This document shows positions 5,479 to 11,769 of a stretch of 11,906 nt of DNA, piece by piece. The notes under the pieces were generated by a model. That model did no database searches, was not told the DNA's origin, and saw nothing but the letters and a program-made list of their open reading frames with translations. Numbering within the stretch: position 1 is the first letter of the stretch; every line of letters starts with the position of its first letter. The position numbers and the translations under genes are program-made. This stretch comes from Rathayibacter_A sp036510655 (GTDB lineage Bacteria > Actinomycetota > Actinomycetes > Actinomycetales > Microbacteriaceae): NCBI GenBank assembly GCA_036510655.1, contig DATCDQ010000114.1, positions 1-11,906 on the forward strand, in the 5' to 3' direction.

Positions 5479-7347
5479 ATGACCGACACCCCGAACGACC
5501 CCGTCAACGCACCGGAGCCCACGGAGGCAGCCGGATCAACGGACCAGCCAGCAACGGATCAGCCCGGTGCCGAGACCCCAGACGCGACTCCTGCGGTGAA
5601 GCAGCCCGCCGCACCGACAGCAGCTGCCGCACCCGCAGCATCCGTTCCGCCAGCCGAGACTCCCGCGCCCGCTGAGCCGACGGCAGCGCAGCCTGCGCCT
5701 CCAGCCGGGACCGCAACGCCTGCTCCTGAAACGCCTGCTCCTCAAACCTCGTGGGCGGCGCCTGTGAACACGCCTCAGGCACCCCAGTCCGCGCCGGGAT
5801 CACAGCCTACGGCCGCGCAGCCAACGGCACCGCAGCCAACAGCCGCGCAACCCACAGTGCCGCAGCCGACGATCAGTCAGACCGCGCAGCCGACTCCGGT
5901 CGCGCAGCAGCCCGGTCAACCGCCGGTCGCACAGCCGCCGGCCCCCTACTATGGCAATGGCGCCTTCGGCCAGCATGGCCAGCCTGCCCAGCCGGGCCAG
6001 CCCGGCTATGCATCCCAGCAGCCGTACTCGACGCAACAGCAGCCGTACGCGCAGCAGTACGCGACCCAGCCCACCCAGCCGATCATCGGTGCGACGCCGA
6101 CTACCGCGACTGAGGAGAAGCAGCCGAGAAAGCGCGGTGTCGGAATGCTCGTCGCCGCGCTTGCGATCGGCGCGCTGATCGGTGGCGCGTCCGGTGCTGG
6201 TGTTATGGGAATAGTCCAGGCGAGCCAGAACGGGTCGGCCAAGCCGGCCAGCTCAACCGGCGCCGAGAACATCACCGTCAACAACGCGAGCGATGCCACT
6301 CCTGTGACCGCGGTCGCCGCCAAGGCCTCACCGAGCGTCGTGACGATTTCCGTCACGGGCACTCAGGCGTCGGGCACCGGTTCCGGCGTCATCTTAAGCG
6401 CTGACGGCTACGTGCTGACGAACACCCACGTCGTTACGCTCGACGGTGAGATTGCCAACCCGACCATTCAGGTGCAGGACAACAACGGCAAGCTCTACAC
6501 GGCCAAGGTGATCGGCACTGACCCGATCGTCGATCTTGCGGTCATCAAACTGAACAACGCGAGCGGCTTGACGCCAGCGACGTTTGCCGATTCCACCAAG
6601 CTCAACGTCGGTGATCGCGCCGTCGCCATCGGTGCCCCGCTGGGCCTCGCCGGCACCGTCACGGACGGGATCGTGAGCGCGCTGAACCGCAGCATCCAGA
6701 TCGCGTCGTCGGCCGCACCGAAGTCTGACCAACAGTCGCAAGGCAACGGCAGCACTGACAACCCGTTCAACCTGTGGAACTTCGACCTCCCGGGCCAGGG
6801 CGGTTCAAGCCAGACCCCGAGCGCCACGACCGGCACGATCTCGCTGCCCGTAATTCAGACGGATGCCGCCATCAACCCGGGCAACTCGGGTGGCGCCCTG
6901 CTGAATTCGAAGGGTGAGGTGATCGGCATCAACGTGGCGATCGCGAGTGCTAGTTCGAGCAGTTCGAGCAGCGGCCAGACCGGCAGCATCGGTGTTGGAT
7001 TCGCGATCCCGTCCGATCTCGCGAGCCGTGTCTCATCCGAACTGATCAAGAACGGCAAGGCCACTCACGGACTGCTCGGCGCAAGCGTCAAGGATGCCTC
7101 AACCGCGACCACGAGCACGACCGTCGGCGCGACGATCGCCTCGGTCAGCAGCGGTGGGGCAGCGGCGAAGGCGGGTTTGCAGGCCGGTGATGTCGTGACC
7201 AACTTCAACGGATTCCCGATCACGAGTTCGTCTGACCTGACGGCGCAGGTGCGTTACCTGGCGGCCGGTTCAAGCGCCAAACTCACTTACGTGCGCGACG
7301 GCAAGCCCTACACGGTGGATGTCACGCTCGGCACTCTGACCCAGTAA
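5479..7347 (+). CDS. Membrane-anchored HtrA/S1C serine protease with Pro/Ala-rich tail, 622 aa
   Basis: A trypsin-like S1C (HtrA/DegP/PepD type) protease with a PDZ domain. Layout: residues 1-217 form a Pro/Ala/Thr/Gln-rich cytoplasmic tail with QPTAAQPT-type repeats; one membrane helix lies at about 219-245; a Ser/Asn linker follows; the protease domain spans about 275-520 with catalytic H317 (LTNTHVV), D352 (PIVDLAVIK) and S470 (NPGNSGGALL); the PDZ domain spans about 530-622 (GLQAGDVVTNFNGFPI). A Ser/Gln/Asn/Gly-rich insert (about 411-452, containing NPFNLWNF) interrupts the protease domain before the Ser motif, and a poly-Ser loop follows it. Actinobacterial relatives degrade or sense misfolded envelope proteins. 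ATG 5479 is chosen because AAGGAG (5467-5472) lies 6 nt upstream; an in-frame ATG at 5446 has no such site. A strong stem-loop follows. Confidence 0.95.
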   Translation: MTDTPNDPVNAPEPTEAAGSTDQPATDQPGAETPDATPAVKQPAAPTAAAAPAASVPPAETPAPAEPTAAQPAPPAGTATPAPETPAPQTSWAAPVNTPQAPQSAPGSQPTAAQPTAPQPTAAQPTVPQPTISQTAQPTPVAQQPGQPPVAQPPAPYYGNGAFGQHGQPAQPGQPGYASQQPYSTQQQPYAQQYATQPTQPIIGATPTTATEEKQPRKRGVGMLVAALAIGALIGGASGAGVMGIVQASQNGSAKPASSTGAENITVNNASDATPVTAVAAKASPSVVTISVTGTQASGTGSGVILSADGYVLTNTHVVTLDGEIANPTIQVQDNNGKLYTAKVIGTDPIVDLAVIKLNNASGLTPATFADSTKLNVGDRAVAIGAPLGLAGTVTDGIVSALNRSIQIASSAAPKSDQQSQGNGSTDNPFNLWNFDLPGQGGSSQTPSATTGTISLPVIQTDAAINPGNSGGALLNSKGEVIGINVAIASASSSSSSSGQTGSIGVGFAIPSDLASRVSSELIKNGKATHGLLGASVKDASTATTSTTVGATIASVSSGGAAAKAGLQAGDVVTNFNGFPITSSSDLTAQVRYLAAGSSAKLTYVRDGKPYTVDVTLGTLTQ

Positions 7348-7380
7348 GCGACCTGAGGCCCCATCCCGCGGGGCTCACCC

Positions 7381-7418
7381 GCAATCGCCCGTGCAACGCG
7401 TGTTGCACGGGCGATTGC
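7381..7418. terminator. 17-bp perfect stem-loop after the protease gene
   Basis: The arm 7381-7397 (GCAATCGCCCGTGCAAC) pairs perfectly with 7402-7418 around a GCGT loop. It lies 34 nt after the protease stop and 66 nt before the next start. There is no T-run, so it is a factor-dependent or bidirectional-type terminator, or an mRNA-stabilising hairpin. Confidence 0.65.
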
Positions 7419-7483
7419 CGTCTGCCAGGAGTCGGCCATGCGCCGCCTGATAAGCTCGACCGAGCCGAAAACGACGGGACAAT

Positions 7484-8530
7484 ATGGCGCAGCTGAGTGA
7501 CGAGGGCGCGCTGCCCGGTGTCTCTTACGTCATGCCTGTGCTGAATGAGGTCGCCCATGTGCGTGACGCCGTCGACAGCCTTCTGGCGCAAGATTATGCT
7601 GGCCCGTTCGAGGTCGCCCTGGCCCTTGGCCCGAGCATCGACGGAACCACAGAATTGGTGGCGGAACTCTCGCAAGCCGACCCGCGCATCCGCGTTCTCG
7701 AGAACGAGATCGGGTCGACACCGTCCGGTCTCAACATCGCGATCAGAGCTTCGCGGTATCCGATCGTGGTGCGGGTCGACGCGCATTCTGTGCTACCGCC
7801 GGAGTATGCCCGCATCGCCGTTGAGACAATTCTTCGAACGGATGCCGACAACGTCGGCGGTGTGATGGACGCTCAGGGTGTGACCCCGTTCGAACGTGCG
7901 GTCGCGCACGCCTACGGCAGTGCACTCGGGCTCGGCGGCACCAAGCTTCACCGCGGCGGCGAAGAAGGTCCGGCCGAGACCGTCTACCTCGGCGTGTTCA
8001 AACGGACGAGCCTGATCGAGGCCGGGCTGTTCGCCGAGGAGATCAAACGCGGCCAGGACTGGGAACTCAACCGACGCCTGCGCGCGGCAGGTGGCACCGT
8101 CTGGTTCACTCCGAAACTCAGCGTCGTTTATCGGCCCCGGCCGAGCATGAATCAGCTGGCCCGTCAGTTCCTGTCGACTGGGCTGTGGCGCGGCGAACTG
8201 GCGCGGCGTTTTCCGAAGGCCAACGGCATCCGTTATTTTGCACCGCCTGTGATGGTGTTCGGCGTTGTGGTCGGCCTTATTCTGGGCATCATTGGTGTCG
8301 TGCAGGCGGGCTTGGGCGTGGCGCCCTGGCTGCTCATCGGCTACGTGGCTCCGGTGTTCTATCTGTTGCTGGTGTTTGCGGCGGCGCTGGCGTCCAGTGG
8401 AAGACTCGGAATTCGCGCGACGCTATGGTATCTGCTGGTCTTGCCCTGCATCCATTTCTGCTGGGGGATCGGCTTCGTGCTCGGTTTCTTGTCACTCACG
8501 CGCAATATCTCAGCGCACACGGGAAGGTAG
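7484..8530 (+). CDS. GT2 glycosyltransferase, ExoA-like, with C-terminal membrane segments, 348 aa
   Basis: A family 2 glycosyltransferase transferring sugar from an NDP-sugar donor to a lipid- or polymer-linked acceptor at the inner face of the membrane. It has the N-terminal SYVMPVLNE strand (14-22), a nucleotide-sugar DxH motif (D99-A-H101 in VVRVDAHSVLPPEY) in place of DxD, as in ExoA-type succinoglycan enzymes, the acceptor region RGQDWELNRRLRAAG (189-203) and QFLSTGLWRGEL (228-239). Three hydrophobic segments at about 255-276, 279-303 and 312-338 anchor it. It starts the three-gene envelope operon; the next gene begins 3 nt after its stop. ATG 7484 has only a weak GGGA upstream. A possible TAAGCT -10 lies at 7451-7456 without a clear -35. 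The sugar and acceptor are unknown. Confidence 0.9.
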   Translation: MAQLSDEGALPGVSYVMPVLNEVAHVRDAVDSLLAQDYAGPFEVALALGPSIDGTTELVAELSQADPRIRVLENEIGSTPSGLNIAIRASRYPIVVRVDAHSVLPPEYARIAVETILRTDADNVGGVMDAQGVTPFERAVAHAYGSALGLGGTKLHRGGEEGPAETVYLGVFKRTSLIEAGLFAEEIKRGQDWELNRRLRAAGGTVWFTPKLSVVYRPRPSMNQLARQFLSTGLWRGELARRFPKANGIRYFAPPVMVFGVVVGLILGIIGVVQAGLGVAPWLLIGYVAPVFYLLLVFAAALASSGRLGIRATLWYLLVLPCIHFCWGIGFVLGFLSLTRNISAHTGR

Positions 8531-8532
8531 CC

Positions 8533-9354
8533 ATGTCGAACGAGCCGCCGAAGGCCGACCGTCCCGCGCGGCCGCGTTCGATCGCCGAGCTGCGTGCGGT
8601 TGCTCAGCCGCCGGAGGTGCGTTCACGTGCCAACGCCGAACACTGGACGGCATCGCTCTACCTGCGCGACCTCTCCCCGTACCTGACCTGGATGCTGCTG
8701 AAGACGCGCGTCTCCGCCAATGGTGTGACCGGGTTGATGATCTTGGTCGGCTGGTCCACCGCGGCAGCGCTGCTGATCCCCGGCATCTGGGGTGCGCTGG
8801 TCGCACTGGTGCTCGGCCAACTGCAGATGCTCGTGGACTGCTGCGACGGCGAGGTCGCCCGGTGGCGCGGCACGTCTTCTCCGGCCGGCGTGTTTCTGGA
8901 CAAGGTCGGGCACTACTCGACGGAGGCGCTGATCCCGGTCGTGCTCGGCATCCGCGCGGCGGCGTATCCATTCTTGGTTCCCGAGGACTACCTGTGGACG
9001 ACGCTCGGAACTCTGCTTGCGCTGATCATCGTGCTGAACAAAGCGCTCAACGACATGGTGCACGTGGCTCGCGCGAACGCCGGGTTGGCAAAGCTCGCCG
9101 ACACGCGCAGTGCCTCTGCACCGACGAACGGCCTCGTGGCCAAGCTGCGCAAGGCCGCACGATTCGTGCCGTTCCACCGGCTGTATCACTCGGTGGAGCT
9201 GACGATCCTCGCTTTCGTGACGGCCGTGGTGGGCCTGTTTGTCGGTCAGGAACTGGCCAGTCGCGTGCTCGTTGCTGTGCTCGTACCGCTGGCGTTGCTG
9301 TCTCTCATCGGTCACTTCGTGGCGATCATGGCGTCGAACCGTGTCCGGTCCTGA
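8533..9354 (+). CDS. CDP-alcohol phosphatidyltransferase family membrane protein, 273 aa
   Basis: An integral membrane enzyme that would transfer a phosphoalcohol from a CDP-alcohol to a second alcohol, making a phospholipid or phosphoglycolipid. The family signature D-xx-DG-xx-AR-x8-G-xxx-D-xxx-D is seen at D102, D105, G106, A109, R110, G119 and D123, but the last position is H127 (LDKVGHYSTE) instead of the usual catalytic Asp. My recollection is that a subgroup of actinobacterial relatives next to glycosyltransferases shares this His. Hydrophobic helices are at about 64-83, 86-101, 131-148, 153-172, 221-238 and 244-266; the first 35 residues are a basic, Pro-rich cytoplasmic tail. It sits between two GT2 genes (3 nt after the first, 14 nt overlap with the second), which suggests a joint role in making an envelope lipid-linked glycan. 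Confidence 0.88.
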   Translation: MSNEPPKADRPARPRSIAELRAVAQPPEVRSRANAEHWTASLYLRDLSPYLTWMLLKTRVSANGVTGLMILVGWSTAAALLIPGIWGALVALVLGQLQMLVDCCDGEVARWRGTSSPAGVFLDKVGHYSTEALIPVVLGIRAAAYPFLVPEDYLWTTLGTLLALIIVLNKALNDMVHVARANAGLAKLADTRSASAPTNGLVAKLRKAARFVPFHRLYHSVELTILAFVTAVVGLFVGQELASRVLVAVLVPLALLSLIGHFVAIMASNRVRS

Positions 9355-10288
9355 GAGCGGCTTGCGCGGCGGTGCGGCCCGCGGCAGTTCAGCGGGTGGC
9401 GGCGCGCGTCCGCCAGTCTCGGTCGGGGTCGTGGTGCTCACGCAAGGCAAGCGGCCGGATGACCTGGCTCGCGGCATCCGTAGTGTGTTCTCGCAGGAGG
9501 ATGTGACGCTCGACGTCGTCGTTGTCGGCAACGGTTGGGACCCGGCGGATGCTGTTCCCTCGCTTCCCGCGCTCGCGAAGACCCTGAAACTGGAGGAAAA
9601 CCTCGGCATTCCGGCGGGTCGCAACCGGGGAGTGTCGCTGGTCAGCGGCGAGTACCTGTTTTTTCTCGACGACGACGCGTCGTTGCCGAGCACGCGCTTC
9701 TTGCGTACGGCGGCAGCGCTGATTGAGGCGGATCCGGGCATCGGTCTGGTGCAGCCGCGCGTTGTGGACCCGAGTGGCAGCACGTCGCCGCGGCGCTGGG
9801 TGCCGCGCATCCGCAAGGGGGAGCCGACGCAATCGAGCAATGTGTTCTCCTGTTGGGAGGGTGCCGTGCTGCTTCCGCGGGCGGTGTTCGACGCGACGGG
9901 CGGCTGGGCGGATCCGTTTTTCTACGCCCACGAAGGCATCGAGTTGGCGTGGCGCGTGTGGGATCAGGGCAAGCGTGCGTGGTACGCGGGGGAGCTGACG
10001 GCGAATCATCCGGCGATCGAGCCGACTAGGCACGCGTATTATTACCGGCTCAACGCGCGAAACCGGGTGTGGTTGGCGCGGCGCAATCTGCCCGCGATTT
10101 TCGTGCCGCTCTACGTGGGTGCCTGGACCGGCATCCAGTTGTTGCGTTGGGCACGCAGCCCGGCAGCGCTGAAGGCGTGGTTCGGCGGCTGGCGCGAGGG
10201 TTGGCGCACCGACCCGGGTGAGCGTCGGCCGATCCGGTGGCGCACCGTCTGGCGGATGACGCTGGCCGGGCGTCCGCCGCTCGTCTGA
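9341..10288 (+). CDS. GT2 glycosyltransferase, 315 aa
   Basis: A soluble or peripheral GT-A fold glycosyltransferase. Motifs: VSVGVVVLTQGKRPDDLARG (26-45), the donor-side GNGWDP (63-68), NLGIPAGRNRGV (87-98), the metal- and nucleotide-binding DDD at 110-112 (YLFFLDDDASLP) and FYAHEGIELAWRVWDQG (194-210), which carries the probable catalytic-base region. The C-terminal part is basic and amphipathic, without a clear membrane helix. The frame is open further upstream, but GTG 9341 is chosen because it starts the protein about 26 residues before the first strand and overlaps the previous stop by 14 nt, typical of coupling. No Shine-Dalgarno is seen, so the exact start is uncertain. It is the last gene of the envelope operon. 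Confidence 0.88.
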   Translation: MSGPESGLRGGAARGSSAGGGARPPVSVGVVVLTQGKRPDDLARGIRSVFSQEDVTLDVVVVGNGWDPADAVPSLPALAKTLKLEENLGIPAGRNRGVSLVSGEYLFFLDDDASLPSTRFLRTAAALIEADPGIGLVQPRVVDPSGSTSPRRWVPRIRKGEPTQSSNVFSCWEGAVLLPRAVFDATGGWADPFFYAHEGIELAWRVWDQGKRAWYAGELTANHPAIEPTRHAYYYRLNARNRVWLARRNLPAIFVPLYVGAWTGIQLLRWARSPAALKAWFGGWREGWRTDPGERRPIRWRTVWRMTLAGRPPLV

Positions 10289-10311
10289 CGGATGCTGCTA
10301 CGTAACACGGA

Positions 10312-10340
10312 TTGAACGGTCGTGCCTCCGTTGGTAGGGT
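10312..10340 (+). promoter_or_regulatory. Promoter of the 117-aa conserved gene
   Basis: TTGAAC (10312-10317), 17 nt, TAGGGT (10335-10340), then 6 nt and GTG 10347. This is the best complete -35/-10 pair in the window and implies a leaderless mRNA. Confidence 0.7.
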
Positions 10341-10346
10341 CTGCGG

Positions 10347-10700
10347 GTGGCCCAAACTTCTGAATGGATCGAACATCGCCGCGGCGATGGTGAGCTGCTG
10401 GGCTGGATGCGCTTGGAAGCAGACGGTTTCGTCGTCATCGATCTGCTCGGGCGGCCGTTGACCAATGTGGTCGACTGGTTCACGGCGGAGGAGACGCTGG
10501 AGGCGACGGGCATCGGCTACCTTGCGGACCCGTTCGAGTTGCTGCTTGACGACGGGCGTTGGCTGCGCGTTCGCATTACCGAAGTGTCTTCTGACGCCAT
10601 CCGGATCAAGAAAGACGATTGGGGCGATATCACCGTGCCTCTGCGGGAATTCACGCTGCCGTTCCCCATTACGGATCGGCTGCGCCCGCTCAGTACTTGA
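10347..10700 (+). CDS. Conserved actinobacterial protein of unknown function, 117 aa
   Basis: A small acidic soluble protein that looks all-beta with short helices: WIEHRRGDGELLGWMRLEADGFVVIDLLGR (7-36) reads as a strand-turn-strand unit, and LLLDDGRWLRVRITEVSSDAIRIKKDDWG (65-93) as a second barrel-like half. I recognise it as a type seen widely in Microbacteriaceae but know no function. There is no signal peptide, membrane segment or Cys. It has its own strong promoter with a GTG start at the predicted transcription start, so it is expressed separately from the glycosyltransferase operon 58 nt upstream. It converges with the EcsC-like gene, leaving a 24-nt gap and no obvious terminator. Confidence 0.8.
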   Translation: MAQTSEWIEHRRGDGELLGWMRLEADGFVVIDLLGRPLTNVVDWFTAEETLEATGIGYLADPFELLLDDGRWLRVRITEVSSDAIRIKKDDWGDITVPLREFTLPFPITDRLRPLST

Positions 10701-10724
10701 TGACCGCTCGGTGCCCGCTGAATC

Positions 10725-11456
10725 TCAGTGCTCGATGACGACGATCGGCGGTTCGCCGAACGCGATGCGCGCGTTGCTGAGCACGCGGCGGCCGAGAATG
10801 TGATTGCCGGTGCCGCCGACGACTGCGCCGATACCGAACGGGATCGCCTTCGCTAGCATCCCGGCGCCGCCTTTCACAGCGAAACGCCGCAGGAACGACT
10901 TCCTCAGCTGATCGACGAGTGGGCCGACGACCGCGCGCGGCATGCTGCTCGTCACGACTTCGCCCCAGTAGAGCTGGCGGGACGTGTCACGGGCGATCGC
11001 CTCAGCGCCCCACTGCCGTACGAGGTCGGAGCCTTCGCGGCCGAGCATCAGCGCCATGACCAGTGCACGCGCGCGTACCGGATCGTCGACGGCGACGCCA
11101 TGCACCTCGCTGACCGACTGCGCGAACAATGCGGTCGCTTCGAGAAAGGCTGCGGTTTCGACGCCGGACAGCGCCAGCGTCGTAACGGTGCCGATCGCCG
11201 GAATCACGGCAGTCGCGCCGACGGCGGCACCGCTGGTCGTCACAGTCGCGAGATAGCGACGCTCGAGGATGCGGATGAGTTCGCGGGAGGAAGCATCCGG
11301 ATTGCGTTTGCGGATGCCGCGGATGTGCGCGAGCACGGCCGGTCGCTGGATCGCCATCAGCCGCTCGAAGCCGCGCGCGCCTGCGCCGGGCAGTGCGCCA
11401 CCGCGCGGCGTACTCATGCCGGTGATGGACACGATCGGCTGGGTCTTGCGGGCCAT
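10725..11456 (-). CDS. EcsC-like conserved protein, 243 aa
   Basis: Resembles the actinobacterial EcsC-related family. It has a basic N-terminus, a helix with RNPDASSRELIRILERRYL (51-69), a Gly/Ala-rich hydrophobic stretch TSGAAVGATAVIPAIGTVTT (74-93) running into LALSGVETAAFLEATALFAQ (94-113), and a C-terminal glycine-rich membrane-active segment MLAKAIPFGIGAVVGGTGNH (200-219) with the family ending ILGRRVLSNARIAFG. EcsC was first described with the Bacillus Ecs ABC transporter, but its biochemical role is unclear. It is likely membrane-associated. ATG 11456 is supported by a TAGACT -10 ending 6 nt upstream. It is convergent with the 117-aa gene and stands alone on this strand. Confidence 0.78.
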   Translation of the reverse strand: MARKTQPIVSITGMSTPRGGALPGAGARGFERLMAIQRPAVLAHIRGIRKRNPDASSRELIRILERRYLATVTTSGAAVGATAVIPAIGTVTTLALSGVETAAFLEATALFAQSVSEVHGVAVDDPVRARALVMALMLGREGSDLVRQWGAEAIARDTSRQLYWGEVVTSSMPRAVVGPLVDQLRKSFLRRFAVKGGAGMLAKAIPFGIGAVVGGTGNHILGRRVLSNARIAFGEPPIVVIEH

Positions 11457-11462
11457 CCCTTG

Positions 11463-11468
11463 AGTCTA
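11463..11468 (-). promoter_or_regulatory. -10 hexamer of the EcsC-like gene
   Basis: Minus-strand TAGACT (11468-11463), six nt (CAAGGG), then ATG 11456. The AAGGG directly abutting the ATG is too close to act as a ribosome site. No clear -35. Confidence 0.5.
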
Positions 11469-11507
11469 CGGGTGGTGACGTCCCGCTCGCGGCTGGCGCG
11501 CAGTTCC

Positions 11508-11594
11508 GTTTGCTGAGCGCAGCCGAAGCGCCACCTCGCCGTCCCCCGTTCGCTGAGCGAAGTCGAAGCGCCACCCTGCGGTACGAAGCGCCAC
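11508..11594. repeat. Short direct repeats with GCTGAGCG and CGAAGCGCCAC cores
   Basis: Copy 1 (11508-11535) and copy 2 (11548-11575) are 28 nt each, 40 nt apart start to start, and match at 25 of 28 positions. A third, partial copy (CGAAGCGCCAC) is at 11584-11594. Copy 2 contains the small palindrome TTCGCTGAGCGAA. This resembles dispersed intergenic repeats in high-GC genomes. Together with the bases on either side it fills the 175 nt between the EcsC-like gene and the small gene at 11632. Confidence 0.7.
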
Positions 11595-11631
11595 AGTCAC
11601 ACTCACGCGCGCCACCCGGTAGCTTCAGACC

Positions 11632-11748
11632 GTGAAGTCCAACGGCAGTCTGGTCGCCGCCTACGCAACTGCGTTCACCGAATGGGACGAATCCGATGAC
11701 GCCGTGCTGTGGGACCGGACGTCCGCAGATGGCATCGACGCCGTCTGA
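11632..11748 (+). CDS. 38-aa protein resembling the C-terminus of MazE/RHH-type antitoxins
   Basis: GTG 11632 to TGA 11748. The sequence LVAAYATAFTEWDESDDAVL followed by WDRTSADGI matches, from memory, the conserved C-terminal toxin-binding tail of actinobacterial MazE-like ribbon-helix-helix antitoxins (pattern AY-x2-AF/W-x-EW-x-S-x-D/E-x-x-x-WD-x-T-x-x-DG). The DNA-binding N-terminal half is absent: the upstream 170 bases hold repeats and no RHH-like frame. TAGCTT at 11620-11625 lies exactly 6 nt before the GTG, so the short frame may still be expressed as a leaderless gene. No toxin gene follows; an insertion-sequence end begins about 22 nt downstream. It is either an antitoxin remnant or a small orphan anti-toxin-like peptide. 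Confidence 0.5.
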   Translation: MKSNGSLVAAYATAFTEWDESDDAVLWDRTSADGIDAV

Positions 11749-11769
11749 CATCTGTCCCGCTCGCCCTAG

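Noticed and set aside
5820..6080. Repeated CAGCC/GCAGC units in the protease gene as a CRISPR or DNA repeat array
   Set aside because: They are coding repeats of Gln-Pro and Ala-rich protein sequence with irregular spacing, not a DNA-level array.
8623..9840. Long minus-strand frame (405 codons) opposite the CDP-alcohol transferase and second glycosyltransferase
   Set aside because: It shows no recognisable domain and is antisense to two clear genes; typical high-GC shadow.
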